Positions 62,378-64,000 of a DNA stretch of 64,000 nt are shown here, one piece after another. A program made the translations under genes and the position numbers. The notes beneath the pieces were generated by a model, which saw nothing but the letters and a program-made list of their open reading frames with translations, made no database searches and was not told the DNA's origin. Location: the NCBI GenBank assembly GCA_902564295.1, contig CACFAO010000005.1, positions 1 to 64,000 on the forward strand, read 5' to 3'. The DNA comes from an uncultured Pelagibacteraceae bacterium. Lineage in GTDB: Bacteria > Pseudomonadota > Alphaproteobacteria > Pelagibacterales > AG-422-B15. Numbering within the stretch: position 1 is the stretch's first letter; each line of letters opens with the position of its first letter.

Positions 62378-64000
62378 ATGATAGCTACAAAAAAAAGTTT
62401 TATTGTCATAATCTTCTTCTTATCATCTTTGATTTTTTTTACTTCTTGCGATAATGACCCAAATCAATCAGCTGCATTTACTGGAGTGCGGGTAATTGAT
62501 AACTCATACTCTCCACCAGTAGTAAGAATAAATGAAGGAGGGAAAGTTAGGTTCAATAACTGGGGCAATAATCCACATAATGTAATTGCCGTTGACGAAA
62601 CCTGGGGCTCATATGAAGAGATACCTAAAGGTGATTACTTAGATATTACGTATGAAGCTGAGGGATTATATAAATATCTTTGCTCTTTTCATGCATCACC
62701 TGATGGTGAGTGGGGGATGGTTGGGTCTGTTGTTGTTGGTGATATAAATTATGAGGATTATACAAATTTCTCAAAAATGGACGTTGTTCCATCTTTCTCT
62801 GGGTCAGTGAGAAATGTACCAGATGATTATGAGACAATTCAAGATGCGGTTAATGCATCAAATCCTGGGGACTTGGTTCTGATTAAACCCGGAATTTACT
62901 ATGAAGAAGTTGTTGTCAATGTTCCTTCAATAACAATTCGTGGCTGGGATAGAAATAACACAATTATCGATGGTGAATTTGAAAGAGGTAATGGCGTTCT
63001 TGTTGCAGGTGTCGATGGCGTTGTGATTGAAAACATTACTGCGCGCAATGCATTGCTCAATGGTTTTTATTGGGCAACAGTCAAGGGATATCGGGGTTCT
63101 TATTTAACAGCTTACAACAACGGTGACTATGGTGTTTATGCATTTGATGCTGTTGATGGAGTATTAGAGCATTCATACGCGTCAGGATCTCCTGATGCAG
63201 GTTTCTATATTGGACAATGCTATCCTTGCGATGCAATTGTGAATAATGTTATTTCAGAAAATAACGGACTAGGTTATTCCGGAACTAATTCTGGAGGTTC
63301 TCTCTACATTATTAGTTCAGTATTCAGAAATAATAAAGGAGGTCTAGCTCCAAATACATTAGATTCTGAATTACTACCTCCTGAAAGAGAGACATTTATT
63401 ATTGGGAATTTAATTGAAAATAACAACAATAATGATGCTCCTGCTACAAAATCAACTTACTTATCTTTTGGCAACGGCGTTATCATTGCTGGTGGCAATA
63501 ATAACATAATCAAAAATAATGTGATTGCTAACCATGATTTATATGGCGTCATTCTCACTGCAGCAGCTGATGTGAATTATTGGCCAGCTCATGGAAACAG
63601 AGTTGAAGATAATCTAATTTTATCATCTAACAGGGCAGACATGGCAATTAGTGGCGTATCCAATCTTGGTAATTGTTTTAAAGGAAACTATTTTAATACT
63701 TCTATACCTCCAGGATTACAGTCTTTAAATAATTGTGACGCAGGGTACATTCCACTTAGCTCAGATCTCTCAGGTATGTGGTCATCGCTTGCAAGAATTA
63801 TTCATGCGAGCGACGGTGGATATCAACAAGGTGACTGGAGATCTTTTCCTAAACCTGAGAGTCAACCAAATATGCCAATTATGGAAAAGTTGTTAAATCA
63901 AGGATATGATAAGAAAAATTTACCTACCTATATGATCAGAAAGTCTGTAAAGCCAGCTGTCGAGGTTTTTCAACAATTCGAAGATGTACTGAATGATATT
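62378..64000 (+). CDS. Lipoprotein with plastocyanin-like copper domain and parallel beta-helix (3' partial)
   Basis: 541 codons to the window edge without a stop. A lipoprotein signal ends at C24 (IFFTSC). Residues about 33-122 form a cupredoxin with ligands H67, C102, H105 and M114 in the correct order. From about residue 140 a right-handed beta-helix follows, opened by VPDDYETIQDAVNAS and recognised by repeated short strands such as NNVISENNGLG and IIKNNVIANHDLYGV, as in NosD/periplasmic copper-binding and PbH1-repeat proteins. It could bind copper and a polysaccharide at the outer surface. The C-terminus is outside the window. Confidence 0.85.
   Translation, partial: MIATKKSFIVIIFFLSSLIFFTSCDNDPNQSAAFTGVRVIDNSYSPPVVRINEGGKVRFNNWGNNPHNVIAVDETWGSYEEIPKGDYLDITYEAEGLYKYLCSFHASPDGEWGMVGSVVVGDINYEDYTNFSKMDVVPSFSGSVRNVPDDYETIQDAVNASNPGDLVLIKPGIYYEEVVVNVPSITIRGWDRNNTIIDGEFERGNGVLVAGVDGVVIENITARNALLNGFYWATVKGYRGSYLTAYNNGDYGVYAFDAVDGVLEHSYASGSPDAGFYIGQCYPCDAIVNNVISENNGLGYSGTNSGGSLYIISSVFRNNKGGLAPNTLDSELLPPERETFIIGNLIENNNNNDAPATKSTYLSFGNGVIIAGGNNNIIKNNVIANHDLYGVILTAAADVNYWPAHGNRVEDNLILSSNRADMAISGVSNLGNCFKGNYFNTSIPPGLQSLNNCDAGYIPLSSDLSGMWSSLARIIHASDGGYQQGDWRSFPKPESQPNMPIMEKLLNQGYDKKNLPTYMIRKSVKPAVEVFQQFEDVLNDI

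Overview
The window is AT-rich, gene-dense chromosomal DNA of a streamlined, Gram-negative alphaproteobacterium, most likely a marine planktonic lineage of the HIMB59/SAR11-like type. The assignment is inferred from gene content and order: the gene for a FYDLN-acid (TIGR02300) protein stands divergently next to aroA-cmk-rpsA-ihfB-pyrF-trpF-trpB-trpA-accD-folC, a typically alphaproteobacterial arrangement. Intergenic gaps are mostly tens of bases, operon genes overlap by 1-11 bases, and many convergent genes share or abut their stop codons. No phage, insertion sequence or CRISPR array was seen.

Layout. 1-3.4 kb: end of a Rieske oxygenase, a glutamine-synthetase-like ligase, an alanyl-tRNA editing protein and an enoyl-CoA hydratase family protein. 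3.4-10.6 kb: EamA permease, DjlA-like co-chaperone, two tiny ORFs, pdxH, a cation diffusion facilitator, then an exported SH3-like protein, an exported nuclease, a Cys/His-rich small protein, exonuclease I and RmuC. 10.7-20.6 kb: trxA, then the minus-strand folC-to-aroA block for folate, fatty acid, tryptophan, pyrimidine, aromatic and ribosomal functions. 20.7-26.2 kb: FYDLN protein, tRNA-Ala, LPS export and Kdo genes (lptB, lptA, lptC, kdsD), rnd, an NDUFA9-like protein, uppP. 26.3-34.2 kb: gltD-gltB glutamate synthase, queG, a YeeZ-like protein. 34.2-38 kb: permease, hydrolase, two glycosyltransferases. 38-46.4 kb: thrS-infC-rpmI-rplT-pheS-pheT-lepA and tRNA-Ser. 46.4-64 kb: accessory genes, including a TPR protein, gamma-glutamyltransferase, MFS and LysE-type transporters, an orphan carboxyltransferase, cytochromes, SelO, part of an amino-acid ABC transporter, a MATE pump, cspA, a MarR-like regulator, a sterol desaturase-like enzyme, a second TPR protein with a (GGSS)8 linker, and a cupredoxin/beta-helix lipoprotein cut by the window end.

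Most unusual parts. (1) TrpA and TrpB are divergent at residues that are almost invariant in tryptophan synthase, although they occupy the normal operon position. (2) The 50.2-50.9 kb interval holds a DUF2061 gene with an in-frame TAG, a tandem pair of DnaA-box-like sequences, an unrecognised GC-rich structured RNA of about 110 nt with its own promoter and terminator, and a LysE-family exporter gene frameshifted in a T8 run. (3) Two paralogous exported TPR proteins carry glycine-rich linkers and a conserved Cys-X4-Cys-type C-terminal motif, or nearly so. (4) infC starts with ATA, ThrS lacks the TGS domain, and several very small membrane-protein ORFs are present. All functional calls come from reading the sequence; no database search or folding program was run.
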